Assembly (NCBI RefSeq): GCF_022012435.1
Contig: NZ_JAKLUA010000007.1
Location: forward strand, 372,001 to 436,000
Reading direction: 5' to 3'
DNA: 64,000 bases
DNA from: Bradyrhizobium zhengyangense
GTDB taxonomy: Bacteria > Pseudomonadota > Alphaproteobacteria > Rhizobiales > Xanthobacteraceae
Shown here: one piece after another, positions 42,115 through 51,624 of the stretch
Numbering within the stretch: position 1 is the stretch's first letter
Layout of the letters: the number at the start of each line of letters is the position of its first letter
Notes under the pieces: model-generated
What the model was told of the DNA's origin: nothing
Seen by the model: the letters and a program-made list of their open reading frames with translations, nothing else
The model's database searches: none
Position numbers and translations under genes: made by a program

Positions 42115-43380
42115 TCACGCCGCAATCTTGACCGGCAACGTTTCCAAACCCTTCACGAAGCTCGAATACACCCGCTTCGGCTCGCCGACCACGTCGATGT
42201 GGTCGAAACGCTTCAGGATCTCCTCCCAGATAATCTTCAGCTGGAGTTCGGCAAGTCGCAATCCAACGCAACGGTGGATGCCGAAGCCGAAGGAGAGATG
42301 CGTACGCGGGCGGGCGCGGTCAATGATGAAGTCGTAGGGCTTCTCGATCGCCTCTTCGTCGCGGTTGCCCGAGACGTACCACATCACGACCTTGTCACCT
42401 TTCTTGATCTGCTTGCCGCGGAACTCGAAATCGGACAGCGCGGTGCGGCGCATATGCGCCAGCGGCGTCTGCCAGCGGATCACCTCGGGCACGAAGCTGT
42501 CGAGCAGATCAGGGTTTTCGCGCAGCTTGCGATATTGGTCCGGATACTGGCTCAGCGCGTAAATCGAGCCCGACATGGTGTTCCGCGTGGTGTCGTTGCC
42601 GCCGACGATCAAAAGGATGAGATTGCCGAGAAAGTTCTTGGCATCCATGTCGCGCGTCGCCGCGCCGTGAACCATCATCGAGAGCAGGTCGCTCTTCGGC
42701 GGCTGCTCGGCGCGTTCCTTCCAGAGGCGCGAGAAATAGGCCGCGCATTCGCCAAGCTCGGCCATCCGTTCCTCGTCGGTGGCGACGAGTCCATCGGGGC
42801 CGGGAATGGTGGTGGCGATGTCAGACCAGCGCGTCAGCTTGCGGCGGTCCTCCCAGGGGAAGTCGAACAGCACCGCGAGCATCTGGGTGGTCAGCTCGAT
42901 CGAGACCTGGTCGACCCAGTCGAACACCTCGCCCACCGGCAGATTGTCCAGGCACTCGGCCGAGCGCTTGCGGATGTTGAGCGCGAGATTGTCCAGATGC
43001 GTCGGCGTGAACATCGGCGCCACGGTCTTGCGCTGCGCGGCATGACGCGGCGGGTCCATGGAGATGAAGCTCTCGCGGCGCAGATCGGGATCGACGTCGC
43101 GGATGGTGATGCCGCCGAGCGAGGATGCCGAAGAGAACACCGAATGATTGGTCTCGATCTCCATGATGTCGTTGTAGCGCGTCACCGACCAATACGGCCC
43201 GAACATCGAGTCCTTGCAATAGTGCACGGGATCTTCGCGCCGCAGCCGGTCGAAATACGGCCAGAACGTATCGGTCCGGAACAGCTCGGGGTCACCGGGG
43301 TCGAACTGCGCCAGCGGAAGCGATGACGCGCGCTCGCGCAATGCGTCGAGATTTGCCGCGCTTTCCATGGTCCCATGCAT
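42115..43380 (-). CDS. Cytochrome P450 (tandem paralogue)
   Basis: 421 residues from the ATG at 43380, which has AGGGAG eight bases upstream; another ATG six codons earlier has a poorer site. The heme motif is FGFGIHRCVGLRL with the thiolate Cys about residue 371, and the I-helix is LLIVGGNDTTRNTMSGSI. It is clearly a duplicate of the neighbouring P450: the last 55 residues differ by mostly conservative changes. The order on the minus strand is this gene, then the paralogue. Each has its own short upstream region, so they may be separately controlled. Confidence 0.95.
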   Translation of the reverse strand: MHGTMESAANLDALRERASSLPLAQFDPGDPELFRTDTFWPYFDRLRREDPVHYCKDSMFGPYWSVTRYNDIMEIETNHSVFSSASSLGGITIRDVDPDLRRESFISMDPPRHAAQRKTVAPMFTPTHLDNLALNIRKRSAECLDNLPVGEVFDWVDQVSIELTTQMLAVLFDFPWEDRRKLTRWSDIATTIPGPDGLVATDEERMAELGECAAYFSRLWKERAEQPPKSDLLSMMVHGAATRDMDAKNFLGNLILLIVGGNDTTRNTMSGSIYALSQYPDQYRKLRENPDLLDSFVPEVIRWQTPLAHMRRTALSDFEFRGKQIKKGDKVVMWYVSGNRDEEAIEKPYDFIIDRARPRTHLSFGFGIHRCVGLRLAELQLKIIWEEILKRFDHIDVVGEPKRVYSSFVKGLETLPVKIAA

Positions 43381-43653
43381 GACCGTTCTCCCTGACATGA
43401 CCGCTCGATTTTTGTGAATTCTGCGTCGCGGTATTTGAGCTACAATTACAACGCGTTACGTGCTTGGGAGCAAGCGGCAGTTTTGTCGCAACAGAGGTGT
43501 CATCACGAACGTGACCTGCCGCACGCCGTTCGTCATGAAATCCTGTCAGAAATCGCTCCAAACCGAGGCAAATCGAACCCGCTCATGTTGGGGATCGACT
43601 AACCTCTGATCTATAGTTTGAGAGAAAACGATCCGCATCCCGAGGTTGTTGCC

Positions 43654-44811
43654 GTGAACGATATGCAATGGACCCCCATGGGCCCCTCTGAACCGGTCCC
43701 GCCGCCGTTGCCGCCCACGCGGGTCGATTTCACCGGCAATCGGACCGAGTTCCGCAAGATGGTCACCAAGGGTGCCATGCTGGAGCTCGTCACCTTCGGC
43801 TTCTATCGGTTCTGGCTCGTCACTGACATCCGCCGCCATCTGTGGTCGAACACGTCCATCGACGGCGACGCCGCCGAATACACCGGCCGCGGCAAAGAAC
43901 TCTTGATCGGCTTCCTGTTCGCGCTCGCGATACTGGTGCCGATCTATCTCGCCTATTTCCTCGTCGGCATCGAATTCGAGCGCTGGCAGGGCTTTGCCTC
44001 GACGCCGCTGTTCATCTCCTTTTATGCCTTCGGCCAGTTCGCGATCTTTCGCGCCCGTCGGTATCGTTTGACGCGCACGGTCTGGCGCGGCGTACGCTTC
44101 TGGATGGACGGCTCCGGCTGGGCCTATTCCTTCCGCGCGATGCTGTGGGGTCTCCTGGTGTTCCTGACGCTCGGCCTGGCGCTGCCATGGCGCGAGGCCT
44201 CGCTCGAGCGCTACAAGATGCAGCACACGCATTTCGGCGATCTGCAGGGCGACTTCGAAGGCAACGGATGGGAGTTCTTCAAGCGCGGCTGGTGGCTGTG
44301 GTTGCTCAGCCCGATCGCGGTATTGATCTTCCCGCTTGCGCCGTTCCTCTATGCCGAGTTCAAGGCGCGCGAATGGCGCTGGTGGCTGAACGGCATCCGC
44401 GTCGGCGGCGTCGGCCTGTCCTCGGACCTGCCGCATAATGCTTTTTACGGCCTCTACTGGAAGATGGTCGGCTGGTGGCTGCTGCTCTCGACCCTGTTCG
44501 GCTTCTATCTTGGCGGTGCCACCATGCTCGCCGTCAAGCTGAGCGGTGTGCCGGCCGAGCAGCTGTTCGGGCCGGGCCATGCGGCCAAGAGCATTCCGAT
44601 GCTGGTGATGATGGTGATCGGTTACTTCGCGCTGGCCCTCGCCATGAACATCATCATGCGCGTCTATCTCCAGCGCGATCTCTGGGCCATGGTGCTGGAG
44701 ACCGTCGCGGTGCATGATATCGGAGCTGCAGCCGACGTCCGCGCCAGCGGCGAGCTCGCCAGCGCGCTCGGCGAAGGGTTTGCCGATGGTCTCGATGTCG
44801 CAGGATTTTGA
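43654..44811 (+). CDS. DUF898 (YjgN-like) multi-pass membrane protein
   Basis: About 385 residues from the GTG at 43654, which has GAGG nine bases upstream (a TTG at 43618 extends the frame). A short cytoplasmic Pro-rich head is followed by DFTGNRTEFRKMVTKGAMLELVTFGFYRFWLVTDIRRHLW and repeated six-helix-type membrane segments. This is the DUF898/YjgN pattern, with a conserved GAMLxxxTFGFYRFW motif and a second copy-like region (FKRGWWLWLLSPI). The function is unknown. It is directly followed (three bases) by an M48 peptidase gene, a pairing also seen elsewhere in alphaproteobacteria. Confidence 0.87.
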   Translation: MNDMQWTPMGPSEPVPPPLPPTRVDFTGNRTEFRKMVTKGAMLELVTFGFYRFWLVTDIRRHLWSNTSIDGDAAEYTGRGKELLIGFLFALAILVPIYLAYFLVGIEFERWQGFASTPLFISFYAFGQFAIFRARRYRLTRTVWRGVRFWMDGSGWAYSFRAMLWGLLVFLTLGLALPWREASLERYKMQHTHFGDLQGDFEGNGWEFFKRGWWLWLLSPIAVLIFPLAPFLYAEFKAREWRWWLNGIRVGGVGLSSDLPHNAFYGLYWKMVGWWLLLSTLFGFYLGGATMLAVKLSGVPAEQLFGPGHAAKSIPMLVMMVIGYFALALAMNIIMRVYLQRDLWAMVLETVAVHDIGAAADVRASGELASALGEGFADGLDVAGF

Positions 44812-44814
44812 ACC

Positions 44815-45948
44815 GTGAGTGATGTGACTGCCGAGCCCGGCGCCGAACCGAAGCCCGGACAGACGGCGATCTTCTTCGACGGCCTGTCGAGCCGCCGTCG
44901 GCAAGTCACGCTGACTCTGGGAAATGCGCTTGAGATCGCTGAGCTCAGCGACGTCCAGGCGAGCTCGGCCGTTACGCATTGGGCGTATGACGACATCCGT
45001 CGCGCCGACAGTCCGGCCGGCATCCTGCGCCTGACCTCGACGTCTGCGCCGGCGCTGGCGCGGCTCGAGATTCGCGATGCCGCTTTCGGCGCTGGTCTGA
45101 TCGCACGCTGTCCTCGCATCGACGAGCACCAGACCACCGGTCGCGGTGTCGCAAAGATCGTGGGCTGGTCGGTCGCGGCCGCCGTCTCCATCGTCTGCGT
45201 CGTGCTGTTCGGCGTGCCGCTGGCCGCGGACCGCCTCGCGCCGCTGGTGCCGAAGCCGATCGAGCGGCGCATCGGCGATGCGTCCGAGGTGCAGGTGAAA
45301 ACGATCTTCCGCGGTCAGGCTTGCGATGACACGGCCGGTCAGGCGGCGTTCCGCAAGCTCGTCAACAGCCTGCGCGACGCCGCCGGCCTCGACGACGATT
45401 CCATGACGGCAGGCGTGCTGCGAACCTCAGTGCCGAATGCGTTTGCGCTGCCGGGCGGCAAGGTCTATGTGCTCAGTGCCTTGCTCGACAAGGCCGAAAA
45501 TCCCGACGAGCTTGCCGGCATCCTTGCCCACGAGCTTGGGCATCTGAAGCATCACGACAACATGCGCGGCCTGATCTACAACGGCGGCACCTCGTTCCTG
45601 ATCGGTCTGTTGTTCGGCGACGTCACCGGCTCCTCCGCCGTGATCTTCGCCTCGCGCAGCGTGGTCGAAGCCTCCTATTCGCGCGAGGCCGAGACGGGCG
45701 CCGATACGTTCGCGATCGAGATCATGCACAAGCTCGGCCGCTCGCCGAAGCCCGCGGCCGAGTTGATGTTCCGCATCACCGGCAAGGAGGGCGGCTCGGG
45801 CTTGTCGACAATCCTGGCGAGCCATCCGCTCACCGAGGACCGCCTCGCGCGCATGACCAGGGAGGACCGCCCCGCCAGCGGCCCGCCGCTGCTGACCGAC
45901 AAGGAATGGCAGGCGCTGAAGGGCATCTGCGGCAGCGGGAGGATCTAG
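44815..45948 (+). CDS. M48 family zinc metallopeptidase (membrane-anchored)
   Basis: 377 residues with a GTG start. The zinc motif is HELGH (H239-E240-x-x-H243) in GILAHELGHLKHHDN, with a downstream glutamate ligand in ASYSREAETGADTFAIEIM. An N-terminal domain of about 115 residues of unknown fold is followed by a membrane helix (SVAAAVSIVCVVLFGVPLA), then the periplasmic catalytic domain. M48 members degrade misfolded membrane or periplasmic proteins. It is translationally linked to the DUF898 protein, which may be its substrate or partner, an inference from gene order. Confidence 0.92.
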   Translation: MSDVTAEPGAEPKPGQTAIFFDGLSSRRRQVTLTLGNALEIAELSDVQASSAVTHWAYDDIRRADSPAGILRLTSTSAPALARLEIRDAAFGAGLIARCPRIDEHQTTGRGVAKIVGWSVAAAVSIVCVVLFGVPLAADRLAPLVPKPIERRIGDASEVQVKTIFRGQACDDTAGQAAFRKLVNSLRDAAGLDDDSMTAGVLRTSVPNAFALPGGKVYVLSALLDKAENPDELAGILAHELGHLKHHDNMRGLIYNGGTSFLIGLLFGDVTGSSAVIFASRSVVEASYSREAETGADTFAIEIMHKLGRSPKPAAELMFRITGKEGGSGLSTILASHPLTEDRLARMTREDRPASGPPLLTDKEWQALKGICGSGRI

Positions 45949-45955
45949 TTCGCGA

Positions 45956-46585
45956 CTATCGCGTCCCGTAGGCGCGGTCGCCGGCATCGCCGAGGCCCGG
46001 CAGGATAAAGCCGTTCTCGTCGAGGCCTTCATCCACTGCCGCCGTCCAGATGTGCACGTCGGGATGCAAGCCGCGCAGGCGCTCGAGGCCTTCGGGTGCT
46101 GCGATCAGGCAGGCGAGGCGAATGTCCTTGGCGCCGCGCTCCTTCAGCCGGTCGACTGCGGCCACGGCCGTGTTGGCGGTGGCGACGACAGGCGTCACCA
46201 CGATGGCGAGGCGCTCGCTGAGATCCGACGGCGATTTGAAGAAATACTCGACTGCGGCAAAGCTCTCGGGTTCGCGATAGAGCCCGATATGGGCGACGCG
46301 CGCGGTCGGCACCAGGTCCATCATGCCGTCGACGAAGGTGGTGCCGGCGCGCAGCATCGGCACGAACACCAGCTTCTTGCCGGCGATCTTGGCCGAGTGC
46401 ATCGTCGCCAGCGGCGTCTCGATCATGGTGTCGGTGAGCGGCAAGTCGCGCGTCACCTCGTAGCAGAGCAGCATGCCGATCTCCTTGATCAGCTCGCGGA
46501 ACGACTTTGTCGAGATCGATTTGTCCCGCACCAGGGTCAGCTTGTGCTGCACCAGCGGATGATCGACGATCGTGACGCCTTCCAT
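45956..46585 (-). CDS. upp: Uracil phosphoribosyltransferase-like protein, altered PRPP loop
   Basis: 209 residues of the UPRT family. Conserved segments are VPMLRAGTTFVDGM, GLYREPESFAAVEYFFK and the uracil-binding end ENGFILPGLGDAGDRAYGT. In normal UPRT the PRPP loop reads DPMLATGGS; here residues 131-139 are TPVVATANT, so the Asp and the Thr-Gly-Gly-Ser phosphate loop are lost. It is the third gene of the URC operon, 54 bases after the URC4/DUF1688 gene. In yeast the URC6 gene is a UPRT homologue, so a pathway-specific role is likely. AGGAGC lies eight bases before the ATG. Normal PRPP transfer is doubtful. Confidence 0.82.
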   Translation of the reverse strand: MEGVTIVDHPLVQHKLTLVRDKSISTKSFRELIKEIGMLLCYEVTRDLPLTDTMIETPLATMHSAKIAGKKLVFVPMLRAGTTFVDGMMDLVPTARVAHIGLYREPESFAAVEYFFKSPSDLSERLAIVVTPVVATANTAVAAVDRLKERGAKDIRLACLIAAPEGLERLRGLHPDVHIWTAAVDEGLDENGFILPGLGDAGDRAYGTR

Positions 46586-46639
46586 GATCGGATGCTCCTG
46601 AAATTCATCAAGTCAGTTCGGCAGGGCAACTATGGTGGT

Positions 46640-47878
46640 TTAAAACACAGTGCCGTCGCTGATCACCTTGAGCGGCGGGGAGCCATCGGGACGGCGCGCA
46701 AAGGCGATGGCCCGGCCGGCGGCCCAGGTGCCGCCTTCCAGGATGCTGGCGAGCGGCAGCGACTGCGGCGTGCGGCCGAGCTTGGCGCGAACGAGATCTG
46801 CAGCGCGGTCGAGCAGCGCGACGGTGAGCGCGCGCCACTCGACGACGAGCAGCGAATCCACCGCATGTGGACGCTCGGCGTCCGCGGTATTGCGCAGGCG
46901 CAGCACCCCGTGATCGACGAACAGGCCGCCATTGCGATATTCGGCAAGGCCGGTGAGGCCATCGATATCGGTGACATCGAAGCCTGCGCGCTGTAGCGGC
47001 TCGATCAGCGAATAGCTCAGCCATTGCGACAGCTTGTGCAGCGGCACGAGGCCGGCGGTCGCATCGTCGGCCCTGATCGCCGGATGTCGCCAGCAATCGC
47101 CGAGCGGGACGCCGGCGAGTTCGAGCCGCGACGGCCAGATCGGTCCAAGCTGGTTCAGCACCGCGGACAGGATCGCAGGCGCGGGGATGGTGCCATCCAC
47201 AGCCCGCGCGGCGATGTGGTCGAACAACCCGCCCGGCCGCGGCGTGTCGTGCATGCCAAAAATCTCGGCGCGTGCGGCCACCAGCCGGCCCAGACGTTGC
47301 AGCAGGTCGGTGCGTCCCTCCAGGCCGAGCAGCGGATTGGCATCGCTTGCCTGGAAGGCCGACGTCAGTGCCGGGAGCGGTAGCTTTGCCAGGACATCGG
47401 CATCGACCCTGAACGGCGCGCGCGCATCGCGCGAAAACAGCCCGCCCGCAAACATGTCGAGGCTTGCGAGTGCCAGCCCCTCGGAGCGACCGATACCTTG
47501 TCCCGTCACCGCATCACGGTATCGCCACGTTGCGCCAGCGCCGGCATCGAGCAGCACGCTGACGATGGCAAGGTCGAACTCCGCGCGCGCCCGCGCGGCG
47601 CGATCAGGCCACACGGCTGCGTCGGCCAATTGCGCCCAGCGGTCGACACCGCCGAACACAAAATGCCGCCAGCGCGCGTGGAAGGGAATGTCGAGCGTCG
47701 GGTAGGTCTTTCGCGTCACCGCCAGCACGGCCTCCGCAACGCCATCCATCCGATCGAGGTCGACGGTGAAATGCCTGAGCCCGCCCCGCAGGCCAATGTC
47801 GAGCATTTGGACGGCACGCGCGCGAACCGCCTTTGCGGACAGCAAGGCGCGTGCTTCTTGTTCTGAGGCCTCCGCCAT
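46640..47878 (-). CDS. URC4/urg3 family protein (DUF1688), uracil catabolism
   Basis: 412 residues from the ATG at 47878, seven bases after the URC1-like stop; the frame is open farther but overlaps that gene. It is a DUF1688 protein (URC4 in yeast, urg3 in fungi), recognised by SAKAVRARAVQMLDIG, FHARWRHFVFGGVDRW and the C-terminal FVDHGVLRLRN region. In Lachancea kluyveri URC4 is essential for the URC route of uracil breakdown to urea and 3-hydroxypropionate, and a urc4 mutant accumulates ribosylurea. The exact reaction remains unsettled. It is co-transcribed with URC1-like and UPRT-like genes. Confidence 0.85.
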   Translation of the reverse strand: MAEASEQEARALLSAKAVRARAVQMLDIGLRGGLRHFTVDLDRMDGVAEAVLAVTRKTYPTLDIPFHARWRHFVFGGVDRWAQLADAAVWPDRAARARAEFDLAIVSVLLDAGAGATWRYRDAVTGQGIGRSEGLALASLDMFAGGLFSRDARAPFRVDADVLAKLPLPALTSAFQASDANPLLGLEGRTDLLQRLGRLVAARAEIFGMHDTPRPGGLFDHIAARAVDGTIPAPAILSAVLNQLGPIWPSRLELAGVPLGDCWRHPAIRADDATAGLVPLHKLSQWLSYSLIEPLQRAGFDVTDIDGLTGLAEYRNGGLFVDHGVLRLRNTADAERPHAVDSLLVVEWRALTVALLDRAADLVRAKLGRTPQSLPLASILEGGTWAAGRAIAFARRPDGSPPLKVISDGTVF

Positions 47879-47885
47879 CACGAGA

Positions 47886-49142
47886 TCAGTATTTTTCCAG
47901 CGAACGTCCGACCACGCCATCGACGTCCTTCTCCGGCGCGATGTCGGTCGAGTAATAGCCGGCGGCCTTCTTGGCGGCGATCTCGACATAGGCGTCGGCC
48001 GGGATCAGCTCCGGCGGGATCGGCACGCGCTCGACGATGTCGATGCCTTGCGAGGTCAGCGCGTCGTATTTCATGTCGCTCATCGACAGGAAGCGGTCGA
48101 TGCGCTTGAGGCCGAGCCAGTGGATCGTATCCGGCATCAATTGCTGGAAGCGCGCGTCCTGGACACCGGCGACGCATTCGGTGCGTTCGAAATAGGCGGC
48201 GGCTGCGTCGCCATCCTCCTGGCGCTTGCGCGCATTGTAGACCAGGAATTTGGTGACTTCGCCGAGCGCGCGGCCTTCCTTGCGGTTGTAGACGACGAGC
48301 CCGAGCCCGCCCTCCTGCGCGCCGCGCGCGGATTCCTCGATGCCGTGGATGAGATAAGGCCGGCAGGTGCAGATGTCGGAGCCGAACACGTCGGAGCCGT
48401 TGCACTCGTCATGCACGCGGCAGGTGATCTTGGTGCGATGATCCGGCAGCTTGGTCACATCGCCGAACATGTACACCGTGGTGCCGCCGATCGGCGGCAG
48501 GAACACTTTCAGGTCCGGGCGCGTCACCAGCTCGGGGAACATGCCGGCGGTCTGCTCGAACAGCGTGCGGCGCAGCTCGGTCTCGTTGGTCTTGAAACGC
48601 TCGGCAAGGCCGGGCAGGTACCAGACCGGATCGATCGCGATCTTCACCACCGAGACGCTGCCATTGGCATGCACGACCTCGCCATCGGCGCGCAGGCGCT
48701 TGGCGGCCAACGCCTCGCGAATCTCGGGCAGGTCGAGCCGTGCGCGCGTCACTGCGATGCTGGGGCGGATGTCGACACCCTCGGCAATGTCCTTGCCGAA
48801 GTTCTCGGCGACCAGATGGCCCCAGGGATCGAGCGCGACGATCTTTGCGGGATCGCGCCATTGCTCGAACGGTCCGATGGTCGCGGCGGGGAACGTGTTG
48901 GTGAGATCGGGGCGCCTGATCGGATCGAGCGCGCCGGCGGAGACCGCGAGCGCACGGTACATGGCATAGGAGCCACCGTGGCTGCCGATCACGTTGCGAT
49001 CCCCGGCGCGCGACACCGTGCCGATGATCGGCCCGCGGGCGCGCGCATCGCCTGCGCCCCAGTGAATCGGGTACGCGGCTTTCTTGCCCGGCTCCGGATG
49101 AGAGGTGAGGCGGATATGCTCAGTACGATTCGCGCGGCTCAT
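47886..49142 (-). CDS. URC1-type GTP cyclohydrolase II homologue, uracil catabolism
   Basis: 418 residues from the ATG at 49142, with GGGAG nine bases upstream. An N-terminal GTP_CH_N domain of about 220 residues precedes a GTP cyclohydrolase II domain with the zinc cysteines in HDECNGSDVFGSDICTC, then GLGLVVYNRKEGRALGEV. The long N-terminal domain and absence of riboflavin genes mark it as URC1 type, not RibA. In yeast URC1 opens the pyrimidine ring in the uracil catabolic pathway. It is the first gene of the operon URC1-URC4-UPRT. Its short leader contains an intrinsic terminator hairpin. Confidence 0.88.
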   Translation of the reverse strand: MSRANRTEHIRLTSHPEPGKKAAYPIHWGAGDARARGPIIGTVSRAGDRNVIGSHGGSYAMYRALAVSAGALDPIRRPDLTNTFPAATIGPFEQWRDPAKIVALDPWGHLVAENFGKDIAEGVDIRPSIAVTRARLDLPEIREALAAKRLRADGEVVHANGSVSVVKIAIDPVWYLPGLAERFKTNETELRRTLFEQTAGMFPELVTRPDLKVFLPPIGGTTVYMFGDVTKLPDHRTKITCRVHDECNGSDVFGSDICTCRPYLIHGIEESARGAQEGGLGLVVYNRKEGRALGEVTKFLVYNARKRQEDGDAAAAYFERTECVAGVQDARFQQLMPDTIHWLGLKRIDRFLSMSDMKYDALTSQGIDIVERVPIPPELIPADAYVEIAAKKAAGYYSTDIAPEKDVDGVVGRSLEKY

Positions 49143-49154
49143 GGCCAAACTCCC

Positions 49155-49192
49155 AAAAAGCCAACGGCCCGCCGCTCGGACGGGCCTGGCTT
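49155..49192 (-). promoter_or_regulatory. Terminator hairpin in URC1 leader (putative attenuator)
   Basis: Read on the minus strand: AAGCCAGGCCCG, loop TCCGAGCGG, CGGGCCGTTGGCTT, then a T run to five T. The stem has 12 pairs with a 2-base bulge. The T run ends at 49155, the Shine-Dalgarno GGGAG follows directly and the ATG is at 49142. Its position between promoter and start codon points to attenuation. Upstream CGCCGGGCTC could pair with GAGCGGCG in the loop and 3' arm as an antiterminator. Confidence 0.7.
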
Positions 49193-49234
49193 ATCAGCGC
49201 TGCCGGAGCAGAGCCCGGCGACGCAATCCATCAT

Positions 49235-49262
49235 ATTGTAGCGGCCCTTGGCGACAGACAAG
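49235..49262 (-). promoter_or_regulatory. Predicted sigma-70-type promoter of URC1 operon
   Basis: Minus strand: CTTGTC (-35, 49262-49257), 16-base spacer, TACAAT (-10, 49240-49235). The match to the alphaproteobacterial consensus (CTTGAC/CTATAT) is good. Transcription would start near 49228, giving a leader of about 85 bases that includes the terminator hairpin. Confidence 0.55.
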
Positions 49263-49435
49263 TTAATCGTGCGGAGCGGCTGGTCGCGCCGCCGGTCCGT
49301 ACCGGCGGAGGGCGTCAGAACACGCCCTATATCTATGTAATTGTTCAAATTTTTGAAGGGGCGCGTCCGGCGACTGGATAAAACCTGCATATTCGGACAT
49401 ATCGACCGGATCGGCTCTGCCCCCCGGAGAACACC

Positions 49436-50563
<1,128 letters not shown>

Positions 50564-50602
50564 GACGCTGCAACTTGCTCCGTCATTGCGAGCGGGCTCA
50601 CC

Positions 50603-51418
50603 TCACTCCTTCAGATCATTCACCTGCTTCACCCAGGCCCGCACGTCCGCGAGCACCTCGGGCAGCGCCGCTCTCACCTCCGGCACGGTCATGCCGGCCT
50701 TGATGCGGGGATCGTAGAGCACATTGAGGATGTACTGGTCGTAGACGTCGAAATAGCCCATCGACACATTGTCGTTGAACATGGTCCACGGCACGCTCGC
50801 AGTGTCGTTGATGGGACCGAGCGATTGCAGCACCTCCTCATAGGCGCAGTCGAGGAAGGTGAAGTCGCTGACGTCGACGGTGAGGATGACGTCGGAATGC
50901 TCGATCTCGAATTGCTCGTTCTTGCGGAAGCCGGACAGGCATTGCGGATCGAGCGAGGTGCGGATCTCGCGCGCCTTCTCCGCGCCGTAGAAGCTCGTAA
51001 TGGTGCGGTAGAGGTCGCGGTCGCGCACCAGCTTTACCCGCACATTGGCCGCCTCGCTGGTATCGGTCATGGCGATGTCGAGATGCTGCACGCGCTTGCC
51101 GATGTCGGCCACGACCTTTGCGAGCTGCGCCTTGCGGTCGGCGCGATCGGTCTCGGCGAATACGCGCACTGGCCCGTCGAACTTGCGGATACGATCGACG
51201 CGGCCGGCGAGGTGATATTCGGCGCCGAACGCGGTCTTGAAAAAGCCGTCGACGATTTCGGCGTCGGTAAAGCTCTTCTTCTCGCTGCGCTGGCGTGAGG
51301 CGATCGCCGGCAATTCGCCGGCCGCCGCCTTGGGGACGATGTCGGGCACACATGCGAGCGCTGCGAGCGTCAGCAGGGCGAAGCGTAGGGCAGGCGCGGG
51401 CAGGACCAATGCGCTCAT
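50603..51418 (-). CDS. DUF2927 domain protein, secreted
   Basis: 271 residues from ATG 51418 (a GTG at 51454 extends the frame). A signal peptide (ALRFALLTLAALACVPDIVP) is followed by the DUF2927 domain (SFTDAEIVDGFFKTAFGAEYHL, VRVFAETDRADRKAQLAKVVADIG, and DCAYEEVLQSLGPINDTASVPWTMFND). The domain has a zincin-like look in some members, but no HExxH motif is visible. The family is secreted or lipid-linked in alphaproteobacteria, and its role is unknown. It stands alone on the minus strand after the threonine-synthase-like gene. Confidence 0.85.
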   Translation of the reverse strand: MSALVLPAPALRFALLTLAALACVPDIVPKAAAGELPAIASRQRSEKKSFTDAEIVDGFFKTAFGAEYHLAGRVDRIRKFDGPVRVFAETDRADRKAQLAKVVADIGKRVQHLDIAMTDTSEAANVRVKLVRDRDLYRTITSFYGAEKAREIRTSLDPQCLSGFRKNEQFEIEHSDVILTVDVSDFTFLDCAYEEVLQSLGPINDTASVPWTMFNDNVSMGYFDVYDQYILNVLYDPRIKAGMTVPEVRAALPEVLADVRAWVKQVNDLKE

Positions 51419-51508
51419 CGTCGCGCAACGCTGCCGTATTCGCGTCGTGCGCACAAGTCCGCAAATTCACGCGGCCGGGCAGGTTCCGGTCGCTTTCAGC
51501 CACGGTGC

Positions 51509-51599
51509 CGTAGGGTGGGCAAGCGAAGCGTGCCCCACGCATTTTCGCGATCGAGGGTGATGGTGGGCACGGCGCAAGTGCGCCTTTGCCCGCCCTACG
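51509..51599. repeat. Palindromic intergenic repeat, copy 2
   Basis: CGTAGGGTGGGCAAGCGAAG at the left and CGCCTTTGCCCGCCCTACG at the right. It is the reverse-orientation counterpart of the repeat at 28659-28748, with shared AGCGAAGCGTGCC and GGCACGGCGCAAGTGCGCC blocks. Confidence 0.78.
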
Positions 51600-51624
51600 A
51601 GAGCTACGGGAGCCCGCCTGGGCG

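Noticed and set aside
49139..49234. Leader peptide MMDCVAGLCSG... ending at the URC1 start
   Set aside because: Not called as a gene: the predicted transcript start (about 49228) lies at or after its ATG. Kept only as a possibility in the attenuator finding.
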